Notes under the pieces: generated by a model | Told to the model about the DNA's origin: nothing | The model's input: only the letters and a program-made list of their open reading frames with translations | Database searches by the model: none | Shown here: piece after piece, positions 46,255 through 55,078 of the stretch | How positions within the stretch are numbered: position 1 is the first letter of the stretch | Layout of the letters: each line of letters starts with the position of its first letter | Source: DATIXJ01 sp963714795 | GTDB lineage: Bacteria > Bacteroidota > Ignavibacteria > UBA10030 > SZUA-254 | NCBI GenBank assembly: GCA_963714795.1 | Contig: CAVQPS010000007.1 | Span: 62,001 to 126,000 of the forward strand | Length of the DNA: 64,000 bases | Direction: 5' to 3' | Program-made: the position numbers and the translations under genes

Positions 46255-46593
46255 GGTGTCCTCTCAATATGTGACACCTATTATATGAAATAAAAAATGG
46301 ATCATCAAACCTATGGTTCCCTGATACGTTTACGATTGTTATAATGTACTCTTCGGGTCCGGTTGACTTCATCACAACCAACCTTGTGTGGATTCAGAAC
46401 CAACGATTCCCTGTAAGGATAATAAGAGCCTTATTCTGATTAATAAAGCCAATCCTTGTGCAAAGTATTCTTGCATTTCCATGCATTTTTTCTTAACTTG
46501 TAACTCAATAATTCACTAAAAAACATGTTAGCATTTTGGAAATAGCTGCTAACAGAATACTCGGACCGGCTGGAAAAAGTGCCCAAAACAGAA
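46255..46593. other. Intergenic region upstream of tRNA-Arg
   Basis: Divergent spacer between the MEMO-like gene and the tRNA. It contains a plausible plus-strand promoter at 46471-46499. No ORF of note. Confidence 0.5.
46471..46499 (+). promoter_or_regulatory. Candidate promoter of tRNA-Arg
   Basis: TTGCAT (46471-46476), 17-bp spacer, TAACTT (46494-46499). Transcription would start about 88 nt before the tRNA. Confidence 0.4.
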
Positions 46594-46667
46594 GCGCCCG
46601 TAGCTCAGCTGGATAGAGCGACAGCCTCCGGAGCTGTAGGCCGCGCGTTCGAATCGCGCCGGGCGCA
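46594..46667 (+). tRNA. tRNA-Arg (anticodon CCG)
   Basis: Full cloverleaf: acceptor GCGCCCG pairing with CGGGCGC, D stem GCTC/GAGC, anticodon stem ACAGC/GCTGT with loop CTCCGGA (anticodon CCG), T stem GCGCG/CGCGC with loop TTCGAAT, discriminator A. The 3' CCA is not encoded. It decodes CGG. Confidence 0.96.
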
Positions 46668-46706
46668 CTTTAACTCATGCTCATTTACCTAAAGGATTGA
46701 TGGTTT

Positions 46707-47411
46707 ATGCTTTCTCCCAAGAAAAAAATTACCAAAAAAGAAATCAAACAAGACCCGCTCATTTCCACGTTTGACCAGGCAACAAATTTTTATTATGGGC
46801 ATAAGAAAAATATCAGTTACGCGATTACTGCTCTGGTTATTATCATTGTCGGAATTGTCGTGTATGTCAACAATCATCGTGCAAATAATGAAAAAGCTGC
46901 CACCGAATTAGGTAAAGTTTTCGCCTTGTACGATTTAGGAGCAAATGATTCCCGTCAATACCAGATTGCAATCAATGGACAGCCTGACCGGGGCATCATG
47001 GGTTTAAAAGCGATCGTCGATAATTACGGTAGTACCGAATCGGGAGACCTTGCCCGGTTCTATCTTGCAACCGCCTATCTGAATCTGGGACAATATGACG
47101 ACGCATTGAAAAATTTTGATAATTTTAGTTCGGGTAACGGATTATTGAAGGCGGCTGCGTTCGCCGGTATCGGTCAATGCTATGAAATGAAAAATGAATA
47201 CTCGAAAGCTGCGCAATATTTTGAAAGAGCTGCCGGCGCTTCATCGACCCCTGCCGTGACTCCGGATTATATCAATTCGGCGGCACGATGTTACGGTGTT
47301 GCAGGGGAAAAAGAAAAAGCAATTGATTTATTGAAAAGATTAAAAAAAGAATTTCCAACGTCGACATTTGCCCGCGATGCCGATCGATACATCAGTCAAT
47401 TCTCAGCATAA
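46707..47411 (+). CDS. Membrane-anchored tetratricopeptide repeat protein
   Basis: A 234-residue protein with a charged cytoplasmic N-terminus, one membrane helix at about 37-54 (ITALVIIIVGIVVYV) and three or four TPR-like helix pairs in the periplasmic part (ARFYLATAYLNLGQYDDALKNF, AAFAGIGQCYEMKNEYSKAAQYF, INSAARCYGVAGEKEKAIDLL). The layout resembles YfgM-like proteins that work with the Sec translocon and chaperones, but the similarity is structural only. It follows the tRNA by 39 bp and ends at a good terminator. Confidence 0.8.
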   Translation: MLSPKKKITKKEIKQDPLISTFDQATNFYYGHKKNISYAITALVIIIVGIVVYVNNHRANNEKAATELGKVFALYDLGANDSRQYQIAINGQPDRGIMGLKAIVDNYGSTESGDLARFYLATAYLNLGQYDDALKNFDNFSSGNGLLKAAAFAGIGQCYEMKNEYSKAAQYFERAAGASSTPAVTPDYINSAARCYGVAGEKEKAIDLLKRLKKEFPTSTFARDADRYISQFSA

Positions 47412-47433
47412 GTTCGTTTCTATACTTAATGAT

Positions 47434-47471
47434 AAAACCCATTCTTTGTTCAGAGGAATGGGTTTTTCTCT
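47434..47471 (+). terminator. Intrinsic terminator of the TPR gene
   Basis: 11-bp stem AAAACCCATTC/GAATGGGTTTT with an 11-nt loop and a T-run, 23 bp after the stop. Confidence 0.85.
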
Positions 47472-47528
47472 TTTCCTCGTCATGGGAATTCATCAGTTCA
47501 ATATAAACGAGTACGCTATTCCGGTAAG

Positions 47529-48890
47529 GTGAATGAGTCAATGAATTTGGTCATCAATAAAAACCTTGCACGACATATCTGGGTGATTGCAGCTCCCGCT
47601 ATTGCCGGACTTTCTTCACAAATGGTTGTTTCGATTGTCAATACTTCGATGGTCGGACGGCTTGAGAATACGCAGGTACAGCTTGCCGCCATGGGTTTGG
47701 GTTTTTTGGGAACGTGGGCGATCACCAGCCTTTTTTCCAGCTTGAGCACCGGAACACATGTTCTCGTTGCCAGACGGCATGGAGAAGGAAATCATGTCGG
47801 TGTCGGGGAAGTTCTGAACAACTCACTGTTCATTTGTTTTATTGTGGGAGTTATATTTGCAACGCTGGGGTATTTATTTTCCTATAACATTATCGATTTC
47901 TTTTCAAAAGATGAAGCGGTGACAAGAGCCGGCGCCGGGTATATGAAATATCAATTTCTCGGCTTGCCGTTTTTTCTGTTGATTGTTTCGTACAGAGGTT
48001 TTTTCTTCGGCATCGGGCACACGCGGATTTTTATGATTTCCGCTATTATTGTCAATGTCTTTAATATTTTTTTCAATTATTTATTTATCTTTGGAGCATT
48101 GGGATTTCCGAAAATGGAGCTTGCCGGGGCAGGAATCGGGTCGGCGATCAGCATGGTTCTCGGATGGCTCTTTTTCCTTCTTGTAACATTTGCGCACGAT
48201 TATCGAAAACAATATAGGTATTTTTCTCATTTTCGAATTTCGAAGGATGTTATCAAGCAAATTGTGAATATTTCCATACCGGTTTCGTTGCAGAATATTC
48301 TTATCCTGTTCGGTTTTCTTGTTTTCGTTGCAATTACCGGGATTATCGGAACGGTCGAACAGGCGGCGAGTAATGTTGTGATTAACGCTCTCTTTATTTC
48401 CCTGATGCCGTGTTTCGGCTTCGGAATCGCCGCGCAAACTCTGGTCGGACAATCGTTGGGAAAAGGCAGCCGCCGGCTTGCATACGCGTATGGGTATGAA
48501 ACGGCAAAGCTTGGCACGCTCTTTACCATTGTTATCGGAATTCTGTTTGTATTTTTTCCCAGTGCCGTTATCGTCGTGATTACGACAAAGCAGGAAGTGA
48601 TCGATGCCGCCCGTCCCATTTTGCAGATTGCAGGTGTTGCACAAGTTTTTTACGGTGCAGGAATTATTTTTGCCAATGCACTGCAATCGGGCGGCGCCAC
48701 GGTTTTCGTGATGCTCGTGGAAGTCATCACGCACTGGATTATTTTCCTGCCGCTGAGTTATTTGTTCGGCGTAACGTTAGGGTGGGGCATTAAAGGCGCA
48801 TGGCTGGCGTTGCCGATATATATTCTGACCTATACAACAATGAACTTATTGAAGTTTCGATCCTCAAGCTGGATTAAGATTTCTGTTTAG
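47529..48890 (+). CDS. MATE family multidrug exporter
   Basis: A 453-residue integral membrane protein with about 12 hydrophobic segments, of the MATE (DinF/NorM) type: IAAPAIAGLSSQMVVSIVNTSMVGRL in the first helices, TGTHVLVARRHGEG, and the repeat of the fold with QAASNVVINALFISLMPCFG and AQTLVGQSLGKG. Such proteins expel cationic drugs or metabolites using a Na+ or H+ gradient. GTG 47529 is the first start; ATG 47541 is equally likely given AAGGTG upstream of it. It is 21 bp before the phosphatase gene and may begin the long operon that runs to 60.8 kb. Confidence 0.9.
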   Translation: MNESMNLVINKNLARHIWVIAAPAIAGLSSQMVVSIVNTSMVGRLENTQVQLAAMGLGFLGTWAITSLFSSLSTGTHVLVARRHGEGNHVGVGEVLNNSLFICFIVGVIFATLGYLFSYNIIDFFSKDEAVTRAGAGYMKYQFLGLPFFLLIVSYRGFFFGIGHTRIFMISAIIVNVFNIFFNYLFIFGALGFPKMELAGAGIGSAISMVLGWLFFLLVTFAHDYRKQYRYFSHFRISKDVIKQIVNISIPVSLQNILILFGFLVFVAITGIIGTVEQAASNVVINALFISLMPCFGFGIAAQTLVGQSLGKGSRRLAYAYGYETAKLGTLFTIVIGILFVFFPSAVIVVITTKQEVIDAARPILQIAGVAQVFYGAGIIFANALQSGGATVFVMLVEVITHWIIFLPLSYLFGVTLGWGIKGAWLALPIYILTYTTMNLLKFRSSSWIKISV

Positions 48891-48911
48891 GAACGGCAGC
48901 AGAGAACAAAC

Positions 48912-51056
48912 GTGTTCACCAAATTGAAAAAAGTAATTCTTATCTCGTCAACCGCATTTCTGCTGTTGATGGTGTTCCTTGCCGATATCATTCGCCAGAG
49001 TGTCGATATTGAAATTGGGTGGCTGAAAATTGTCCGCGATATCTTTGTCCTTGCCGCATTTCTTGTTATTACGTTCATGATCGAATCGATGTGGCAACGG
49101 GAACAGGGGCCGACCAAGAAACTCGGTTTTGCCCTGGTTCTTTCGCTCGTTGTTGTCGTTGCTTCGAGTTTGTTGTTTATTATTTCGCCCAGCGGATTCG
49201 ATGCAAAAAATTATATGCTCATCCCGTTAGGATTCGATTCCATCGTCTGGTCGAATATTTACGGTGTCGTGCTGGGAACGACCATGATCGTGATGTTGCT
49301 GATCATCCGGGATATTCTTTTTTCCAAACGAAAAAAAGGGACCAGGAGAAATTTTTTTATTTTCCTCGGATTAGCGTTTGCCACCGCTGTTTCAACAATG
49401 ACATCACGGCCGTTGGAATCGAGTATACTCACATCGGTCCTTTTCGTGCTGACCATTTGTGCAATGTCGTTGAATTCATTCCGCCTGTCATGGATCGTCT
49501 ATCTTTCGAAGCGTGAAAAAATTCTCGGGATCATATTCGGCTTTCTGTTATTTTGTATTTTTGTCGGTTTCGACATTATCATCTCGAAAAATAATGAAGT
49601 CGGAAAGGCAGTGCTGTATTATTCCGCTCCACTGCAATCGTTCGTTGGGTTGGTAAGTCTGTTTGCGACGATTTATTTCGGGATGACGTTTATCAGCACG
49701 CTCTTTCATTTGCCGACGGCAGAGGCATTCGACAGAAAAATGAGTGAAGTTTCTTCCTTGCATAATTTAAGCAAGCTCGTAACCCAGGTGTTTGATTTCA
49801 ATGAGTTGGTCGATTCCGTTACGGCGATGACGCTGGAAGTCTGCGAAGCAAAAAGTTCCTGGCTCGAAATCATACCGAATCCCGCTGCTTCAGCCGTGCC
49901 GAGAGGATTGCTCGGTACGTCAAGCCGGACGGAACAATCTATCCTCATTGCCGGGTTGAAGAATATTTCATTAGAAGAAGTCGAAGCGATTCGTTCGTCG
50001 AACGGTTACTCGCTTCAGGCTTTGGTGTTGACCAATCGCACTCCGGTCGTCATCGATAATGTAAAAAACGACAAGCGAACGGAACATCTTGTTAATCAAA
50101 AAATTAAATTCAATTCCATGGCAATTGTTCCGCTCGTTTCTCACGATGTGGTTATCGGGATTTTGTACGCCACGAAAGATGTCGAATACGGATTTGACCG
50201 CGACGACATCGAGGTGATTTCGGCATTTGCCGATCAGGCGACGATCGCCATTGAAAATTCCCGGCTCATCGAAAAATCCATGGAACGGGAGCGGTTGATG
50301 CGGGAAATGATGCTTGCACAGGATATGCAGAGAAAATTATTGCCCCAACAGCTTCCGTCGCATCCCGAAATCGATCTTGAAGCGCTTTCGACGCCGGCAT
50401 TTGAAGTCGGTGGCGATTATTACGATTTCAGTATGCTCGATGATCATCATCTTGGCATTCTGGTCGGTGATGTTTCGGGAAAAGGAGTTTCAGCCGCTTT
50501 TTATATGGCTGAAATGAAAGGAATATTCCAATCATTGAGTAAAATTTATCGCGAGCCGAAAACATTTCTCTCCAAAGCTCATGCGGCATTAATCGGAACC
50601 ATCGATAAACGATCATTTATCAGTTTAATTTATTCCGTCATCGATTTGAAAACCGGAATCATGACGATTGCCCGTGCCGGCCACTGTCCCATGTTATTTG
50701 TTTCCGGCAAGCGTGCTGAATATATTAAACCGACAGGCCTCGGTGTCGGTATGGGTGGAATAGAATTTTTTGAAAAAACCATTGCTCAGGATGAAATTCA
50801 ATTACAATACGGTGATGTTGCGGTTTTTTATACCGACGGGGTCACGGAAGCATATCCTCCGGACGGACCGGAATTCGGATATGATCGGTTGCGGGAAGTG
50901 GTTCAGGGAGTCGTTCACTCGTCGGCTGTTGAAGTGCGGGATGCAATCATCATGGCGGTCGATCAACACATGAATCATCAGCCGCCGGAAGATGATCTCA
51001 CGATTGTTGTTATGAAATGGATTAAACGCGAAAATCAGACAAGTGTCGTATCATAA
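48912..51056 (+). CDS. Membrane GAF-SpoIIE (PP2C-type) phosphatase
   Basis: A 714-residue protein with about eight membrane helices in the first 280 residues, a GAF domain at about 290-445 (LVTQVFDFNELVDSVT, IDNVKNDKRTEH, VVIGILYATKD, DRDDIEVISAFADQATIAIENSRL), a short coiled coil, and a C-terminal SpoIIE/PPM phosphatase (LPQQLPSHPEIDLEA, VGGDYYDFSMLD, VGDVSGKGVSAAFYMA, RAGHCPML, YTDGVTEA). Metal-binding aspartates are present. It would dephosphorylate an anti-sigma factor antagonist; the STAS protein encoded 15 bp downstream is the obvious substrate. The start is GTG 48912. Confidence 0.92.
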   Translation: MFTKLKKVILISSTAFLLLMVFLADIIRQSVDIEIGWLKIVRDIFVLAAFLVITFMIESMWQREQGPTKKLGFALVLSLVVVVASSLLFIISPSGFDAKNYMLIPLGFDSIVWSNIYGVVLGTTMIVMLLIIRDILFSKRKKGTRRNFFIFLGLAFATAVSTMTSRPLESSILTSVLFVLTICAMSLNSFRLSWIVYLSKREKILGIIFGFLLFCIFVGFDIIISKNNEVGKAVLYYSAPLQSFVGLVSLFATIYFGMTFISTLFHLPTAEAFDRKMSEVSSLHNLSKLVTQVFDFNELVDSVTAMTLEVCEAKSSWLEIIPNPAASAVPRGLLGTSSRTEQSILIAGLKNISLEEVEAIRSSNGYSLQALVLTNRTPVVIDNVKNDKRTEHLVNQKIKFNSMAIVPLVSHDVVIGILYATKDVEYGFDRDDIEVISAFADQATIAIENSRLIEKSMERERLMREMMLAQDMQRKLLPQQLPSHPEIDLEALSTPAFEVGGDYYDFSMLDDHHLGILVGDVSGKGVSAAFYMAEMKGIFQSLSKIYREPKTFLSKAHAALIGTIDKRSFISLIYSVIDLKTGIMTIARAGHCPMLFVSGKRAEYIKPTGLGVGMGGIEFFEKTIAQDEIQLQYGDVAVFYTDGVTEAYPPDGPEFGYDRLREVVQGVVHSSAVEVRDAIIMAVDQHMNHQPPEDDLTIVVMKWIKRENQTSVVS

Positions 51057-51071
51057 AATGGAGTCGTACCA

Positions 51072-51428
51072 ATGAATACTTTTAAAATTGATATTCGGGA
51101 ATCCAATGCCATCAATGTATTGGATTTAAAAGGATATCTGGATGCACATACCGCCCCGGAATTGGAAAAAGCTTTTCAGAAGCTTCTCGAGGAAAAAAAG
51201 TACAGTCTCGTGGTCAATTGTAAAGAATTGACGTACATCAGCAGTGCCGGGCTGGGTGTGTTCATGGCATATATCGAAGATGTCAGGAAAAATAACGGCG
51301 ATATCAAACTTTCCAATATGTCACCGAAGGTCTACAACGTCTTTGACCTTCTCGGTTTTCCACTGCTGTACGATATTACGAAAGATGAAGTTGAGGCGAT
51401 CCGGAAGTTCTCCGAACCGAAGAAGTAA
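51072..51428 (+). CDS. STAS-domain anti-sigma factor antagonist
   Basis: A 118-residue SpoIIAA/RsbV-like protein. The motif CKELTYISSAGLGVF holds the phosphorylatable Ser (57 or 58). In the partner-switching scheme the unphosphorylated form binds the anti-sigma kinase and frees its target. It sits between a SpoIIE-type phosphatase and an HATPase-type kinase, which is the standard set of components. Confidence 0.92.
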   Translation: MNTFKIDIRESNAINVLDLKGYLDAHTAPELEKAFQKLLEEKKYSLVVNCKELTYISSAGLGVFMAYIEDVRKNNGDIKLSNMSPKVYNVFDLLGFPLLYDITKDEVEAIRKFSEPKK

Positions 51429-51470
51429 TCGTCGAACATCGAGATAGGTCGATGGTGTCTATGTACCACA

Positions 51471-51911
51471 GTGAACCAGGATACGATTGTGCAATTAAAA
51501 ATTAAAAGCCAGACGGAAAAACTTCACCTCGTGAGGGATTTTGTCTCTGAGGCTGCACGGGAATTCGGATTTGATGAAGAGACGGTGAGCAAGATTGCCC
51601 TTGCAGTCGATGAAGCATGTACGAACATCATCAAACATTCGTACAATTACGCTTCGAACAAAGATATAGAAGTGAAAATACTGACGACCAACGGTACGTT
51701 TGAAGTGGTCATTTCCCATAGCGGAAAATCCTTTGACCCGGCAGCTATCAAAGCACCCGATATGCGGGAGTATCTGAGTCACTACCGGCATGGGGGCCTC
51801 GGTATGCACCTCATGCGCTCATTGATGGACAAAATTGAATACAAAAAATTTTCCGAGGAGAAAAGTGAGGTTCATCTTGTTAAAAATATGTCTTCGCGTC
51901 TTCATCGGTAA
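51471..51911 (+). CDS. RsbW/SpoIIAB-like anti-sigma serine kinase
   Basis: A 146-residue HATPase_c_2 protein: IALAVDEACTNIIKHSY is the N box, DPAAIKAPDM and HGGLGMHLMRSLMDKIEY hold the G boxes. It would phosphorylate the STAS protein and bind a sigma factor or other client. No sigma factor gene is adjacent. The start is GTG 51471, 42 bp after the STAS gene. The 23-bp gap to the next gene supports one operon. Confidence 0.9.
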   Translation: MNQDTIVQLKIKSQTEKLHLVRDFVSEAAREFGFDEETVSKIALAVDEACTNIIKHSYNYASNKDIEVKILTTNGTFEVVISHSGKSFDPAAIKAPDMREYLSHYRHGGLGMHLMRSLMDKIEYKKFSEEKSEVHLVKNMSSRLHR

Positions 51912-51934
51912 CCGTGTGAGGTCATTGTAATTCT

Positions 51935-53672
51935 ATGCCCCGCCGTACCACTCTGCCCAACGCTTCCTCCGAGACACTTTTCGAACTTGGCTCCCTTTTT
52001 GAATTTAGCAATGTCGTTAACGGAACACTCGATCTGAAGTTTATCCTGAATCATTTTTTGCTTACCCTCATGGGAAAGCTTCTTTCATTTCGGGGGATCG
52101 TTCTTTTCGCACGCACCCGGCTCTCTCTATTCTGTCGAGAATGTGAGGGGGTTACCGGATCAACTCATCGGATCGGAAGTGGCGATTCCCGGAATGCCGA
52201 AGCGATTGATCGTCATCAGCCCGCAAACACTTGCAAAACTTCCCTGGCTGAAATTTTTCGACGACAACGGAATCCGGCTCGTTGCACCGCTTCTTGTGCA
52301 GGAGAAAATTGTCGGCGTTGCCGGTTTTTCCCCCGCCAGGATGAAGAAAAAGCTTTCGGAAAAAGAATCGACATACGTTCGCTCGCTGGCGAATATTGCC
52401 GCAACGGCTATCGAAAAAGGATTGATTCTTGACAGAATGAATCAACTGAACCGGCAACTGGACGGAAAAATTCAGGAGCTGAATACGTTGTTTGAATTAA
52501 GTAAGGAATTTAATGCCGTTCTCGATCAAGATCGCTTGATGCGATTGCTGATGTTCTCCATCATGGGGCAAATCGGTGTGAACCGCTTCGTCATTTTGTT
52601 GCAAACAACCGATCGTATGGAAGTTGTCGTTTCGCGATTCGAACAATCGATTCCGGAAGACGTCATATCATTTTTTCCGACGGTCACTGCGCCTGTTGTC
52701 GTCGATTCGATGACAAAAAAGAGTGACCGGCGTTGGCGGACAATGTTGCAGGATTTGGGAATCCGTGTCCTTGTCCCGCTGCAAATACTCCAAAAAACGA
52801 AAGGCATCCTTGCCCTCGGCGACAAAATGCACGGAGGCGCATATACAAAGACCGATCTTGATTTTCTTTTTTCTCTGGGAAACCTTGCAATCATTTCGCT
52901 CGAAAATGCGCGATTGTTTAAAGAAACCATCGAGAAACAACGCCTGGAAGATGAGCTTCAGATTGCAAAGGAAATCCAACGCGGGTTGTTGCCGAAACAA
53001 TTGCCGTCCATTCATGGCCTTGAGCTCTCTGCCGTTAATATTTCATCGAAACAGGTCGGCGGCGATTATTATGATGTCATTCCGCTTTCTCACGAGCGAT
53101 ATGTGATTGCAATCGGCGATGTCTCCGGTAAAGGAACTCCCGCTTCATTATTGATGGCGAACTTGCAGGCAACGATTCGAGCGCTGGTTCCATTGAATCT
53201 ATCCCTCGCAGATTTAACAAAACGTGTCAATGATCTTGTTTGTGAAAATACCGGGCTTGACCGTTTTATTACTTTTTTCTGGGGCGTCTTCGATGCGTCG
53301 ACAAAAATATTTCGATATGTGAATGCCGGGCACAATCCTCCGTTTCTTATTCGTTCAACAGGAACCGTGGAACGATTGGATAAAGGGGGTATTATTCTCG
53401 GGATTATGAAAGCTCTCGTTCCGTACCAGGAGGGAGAAGTCGTGCTTTCCCACGGCGATGTGCTGGTGCTGTTTACCGACGGTGTCAGCGAATCGATGAA
53501 CAGCAGCGGTGAGGAATGGGGTGAAGAAAAAATGGAGGAGGTTCTTCTGTCACGAAATGGCGATACGGCAGAAACAATTCTTTCAACTGTTGTCGATGCC
53601 GTCAAAGAACACAGTCGCGATACCGCTCAATATGACGATATTACGCTCGTTGTTTTGAAAGTTGTTGCGTGA
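51935..53672 (+). CDS. GAF-GAF-SpoIIE phosphatase interrupted by a frameshift
   Basis: Two overlapping frames give one protein of about 578 residues. The first (51935 to about 52108) encodes ETLFELGSLFEFSN and FRGIVLFA, the start of a GAF domain; the second (from about 52110, annotated start 52143) continues with HAPGSLYSVENVRGLPDQL and the rest of that domain. A second GAF follows (ELNTLFELSKEFNAVLDQDR), then SpoIIE phosphatase (LQIAKEIQRGLLPKQLP, VGGDYYDVIPL, IGDVSGKGTPASLLMA, NAGHNPPFL, FTDGVSESM). The break is a one-base loss (or two-base gain) near 52100-52110. The downstream part could still be made from 52143. It is a soluble second phosphatase for the STAS/RsbW pair upstream. Confidence 0.82.
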
Positions 53673-53725
53673 CCTTTCTGGGTGAGTTGATTTTGTAACT
53701 TCTGCTTCGTATCATTCTATTTGCT

Positions 53726-54625
53726 ATGGAAACGACTGCACAGGATGTGAAACAATGGACCGTTCTGTCCCTGATCGAACGGGGAACACAATTTCTTCAA
53801 GAAAAAGGAATTGACAGTGCGCGGTTGAATTGCGAACTGCTGTTGTGTCATGTTCTTCATTGCGGGCGGATTGATTTATATTTGAAATTCGATCAACCAC
53901 TTTCGGCGGACGAGCTGGGGGTATTCAAAATATTATTGAAACGTCGGGTTAAACATGAGCCTTTGCAATATATTATCGGTGAAACAGAATTTATGGGATT
54001 AAAATTTGCCGCCGATCCTTGCGTGCTTATTCCCAGACCTGAAACGGAACTGCTTGTCGAAGAAATTATTGCACTGTCACGGAACAATCCGGAAAATGTC
54101 CGGCGTATTCTTGAGATAGGAACGGGATCCGGCAATATTGCAATCAGTCTCGCAAAATTCATTCCCGATTGTTTGGTTGAGACAATCGAAGTGAGCGACG
54201 ATGCGATTGCTCTTGCTCACAAGAATATCCACCGGCATCAATGTGAGAATCGCATAAAAGTTCTCAAAGGAAATATCCTTCAAAACTTTTCATCGGTTTT
54301 ACATGATCGATATGATGTAATCGTTTCCAATCCGCCGTACATTTCCGTCGAAGAGTTTGAAATGCTTCCGCCGGAAGTGAAAGAATTCGAGCCGGCGCTT
54401 GCGTTAACCGATGGTGCGGACGGATTGAGTTTCTATCGGGTCATTGCCGAATTAGGAATTGAGCACCTCCGGCAAGATGGCTGGATTGCCGTTGAGATTG
54501 CATATAATTTGGCAGATGAGGTCGTTCAAATTTTCAAAAGACCGGAATATTCGGGGATTCAAACGATCCGGGACTATGATAAAAATATCCGGATTGTAAA
54601 AGCACAATTTTGCGGGAAGCAATGA
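53726..54625 (+). CDS. prmC: Release factor glutamine methyltransferase
   Basis: A 299-residue PrmC/HemK enzyme that methylates the Gln of the GGQ motif in release factors RF1 and RF2 using S-adenosylmethionine. The N-terminal helical domain (SARLNCELLLCHVLHC) is followed by the Rossmann methyltransferase with ILEIGTGSGNIAISLA and the catalytic NPPY in VSNPPYISVEEFEML. IPRPETELLVE is also diagnostic. The length is typical. Its stop overlaps the dtd start (ATGA). Confidence 0.95.
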   Translation: METTAQDVKQWTVLSLIERGTQFLQEKGIDSARLNCELLLCHVLHCGRIDLYLKFDQPLSADELGVFKILLKRRVKHEPLQYIIGETEFMGLKFAADPCVLIPRPETELLVEEIIALSRNNPENVRRILEIGTGSGNIAISLAKFIPDCLVETIEVSDDAIALAHKNIHRHQCENRIKVLKGNILQNFSSVLHDRYDVIVSNPPYISVEEFEMLPPEVKEFEPALALTDGADGLSFYRVIAELGIEHLRQDGWIAVEIAYNLADEVVQIFKRPEYSGIQTIRDYDKNIRIVKAQFCGKQ

Positions 54626-55071
54626 AGGCGCTCTTGCAGCGTGTCAGGAAGGCAAGCGTTACCATCAATGGAACTGTGCACAGCGGTATCGGACACGGAA
54701 TTCTTGTTTTCCTGGGAATTGGCATACACGATACGGAAAAAGAGGCCGACTATCTTGTACGACGATGTGCCGATCTCAGAATTTTTGAAGATGATCAGGC
54801 AAAAATGAATTTATCGGTACGGAATATTCAGGGAAGTGTATTAATTGTATCGCAGTTTACCTTGTTTGCCGATACTGCCAAAGGAAATCGACCAAGTTTT
54901 ACGGAAGCTGCGCCGCCTCAAACGGCGGAGTTGTTGTACGAGTATTTTGTCTCCCGGATGCGAAAAGAAATCGGTCCCGAAAACGTGCAGACGGGAATGT
55001 TTCGAGCGATGATGGATATTCAATTAATTAACGACGGTCCTGTGACTATCATGATAGAAAGTAAGGGATGA
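54622..55071 (+). CDS. dtd: D-aminoacyl-tRNA deacylase
   Basis: A 149-residue DTD enzyme that removes D-amino acids (and Gly from tRNA-Ala) from mischarged tRNAs. Start MKALLQRVRKASVTING is typical; the active-site motifs SQFTLFADTAKGNRPSF and INDGPVTIMIES (the Gly-cisPro region) are intact. ATG 54622 overlapping the prmC stop by 4 bp is preferred over the frame start at 54610. Confidence 0.95.
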   Translation: MKALLQRVRKASVTINGTVHSGIGHGILVFLGIGIHDTEKEADYLVRRCADLRIFEDDQAKMNLSVRNIQGSVLIVSQFTLFADTAKGNRPSFTEAAPPQTAELLYEYFVSRMRKEIGPENVQTGMFRAMMDIQLINDGPVTIMIESKG

Positions 55072-55078
55072 TAAACGT

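Noticed and set aside
46472..46495. TGCAT/ATGCA hairpin with T-run as a terminator
   Set aside because: No plus-strand gene ends nearby; the sequence overlaps a plausible tRNA promoter.
46594..46667. tRNA-Arg as the integration site of an island at 35-46 kb
   Set aside because: The accessory stretch lies on the 5' side of the tRNA, no duplicate of its 3' end was seen on the left, and no integrase is present.
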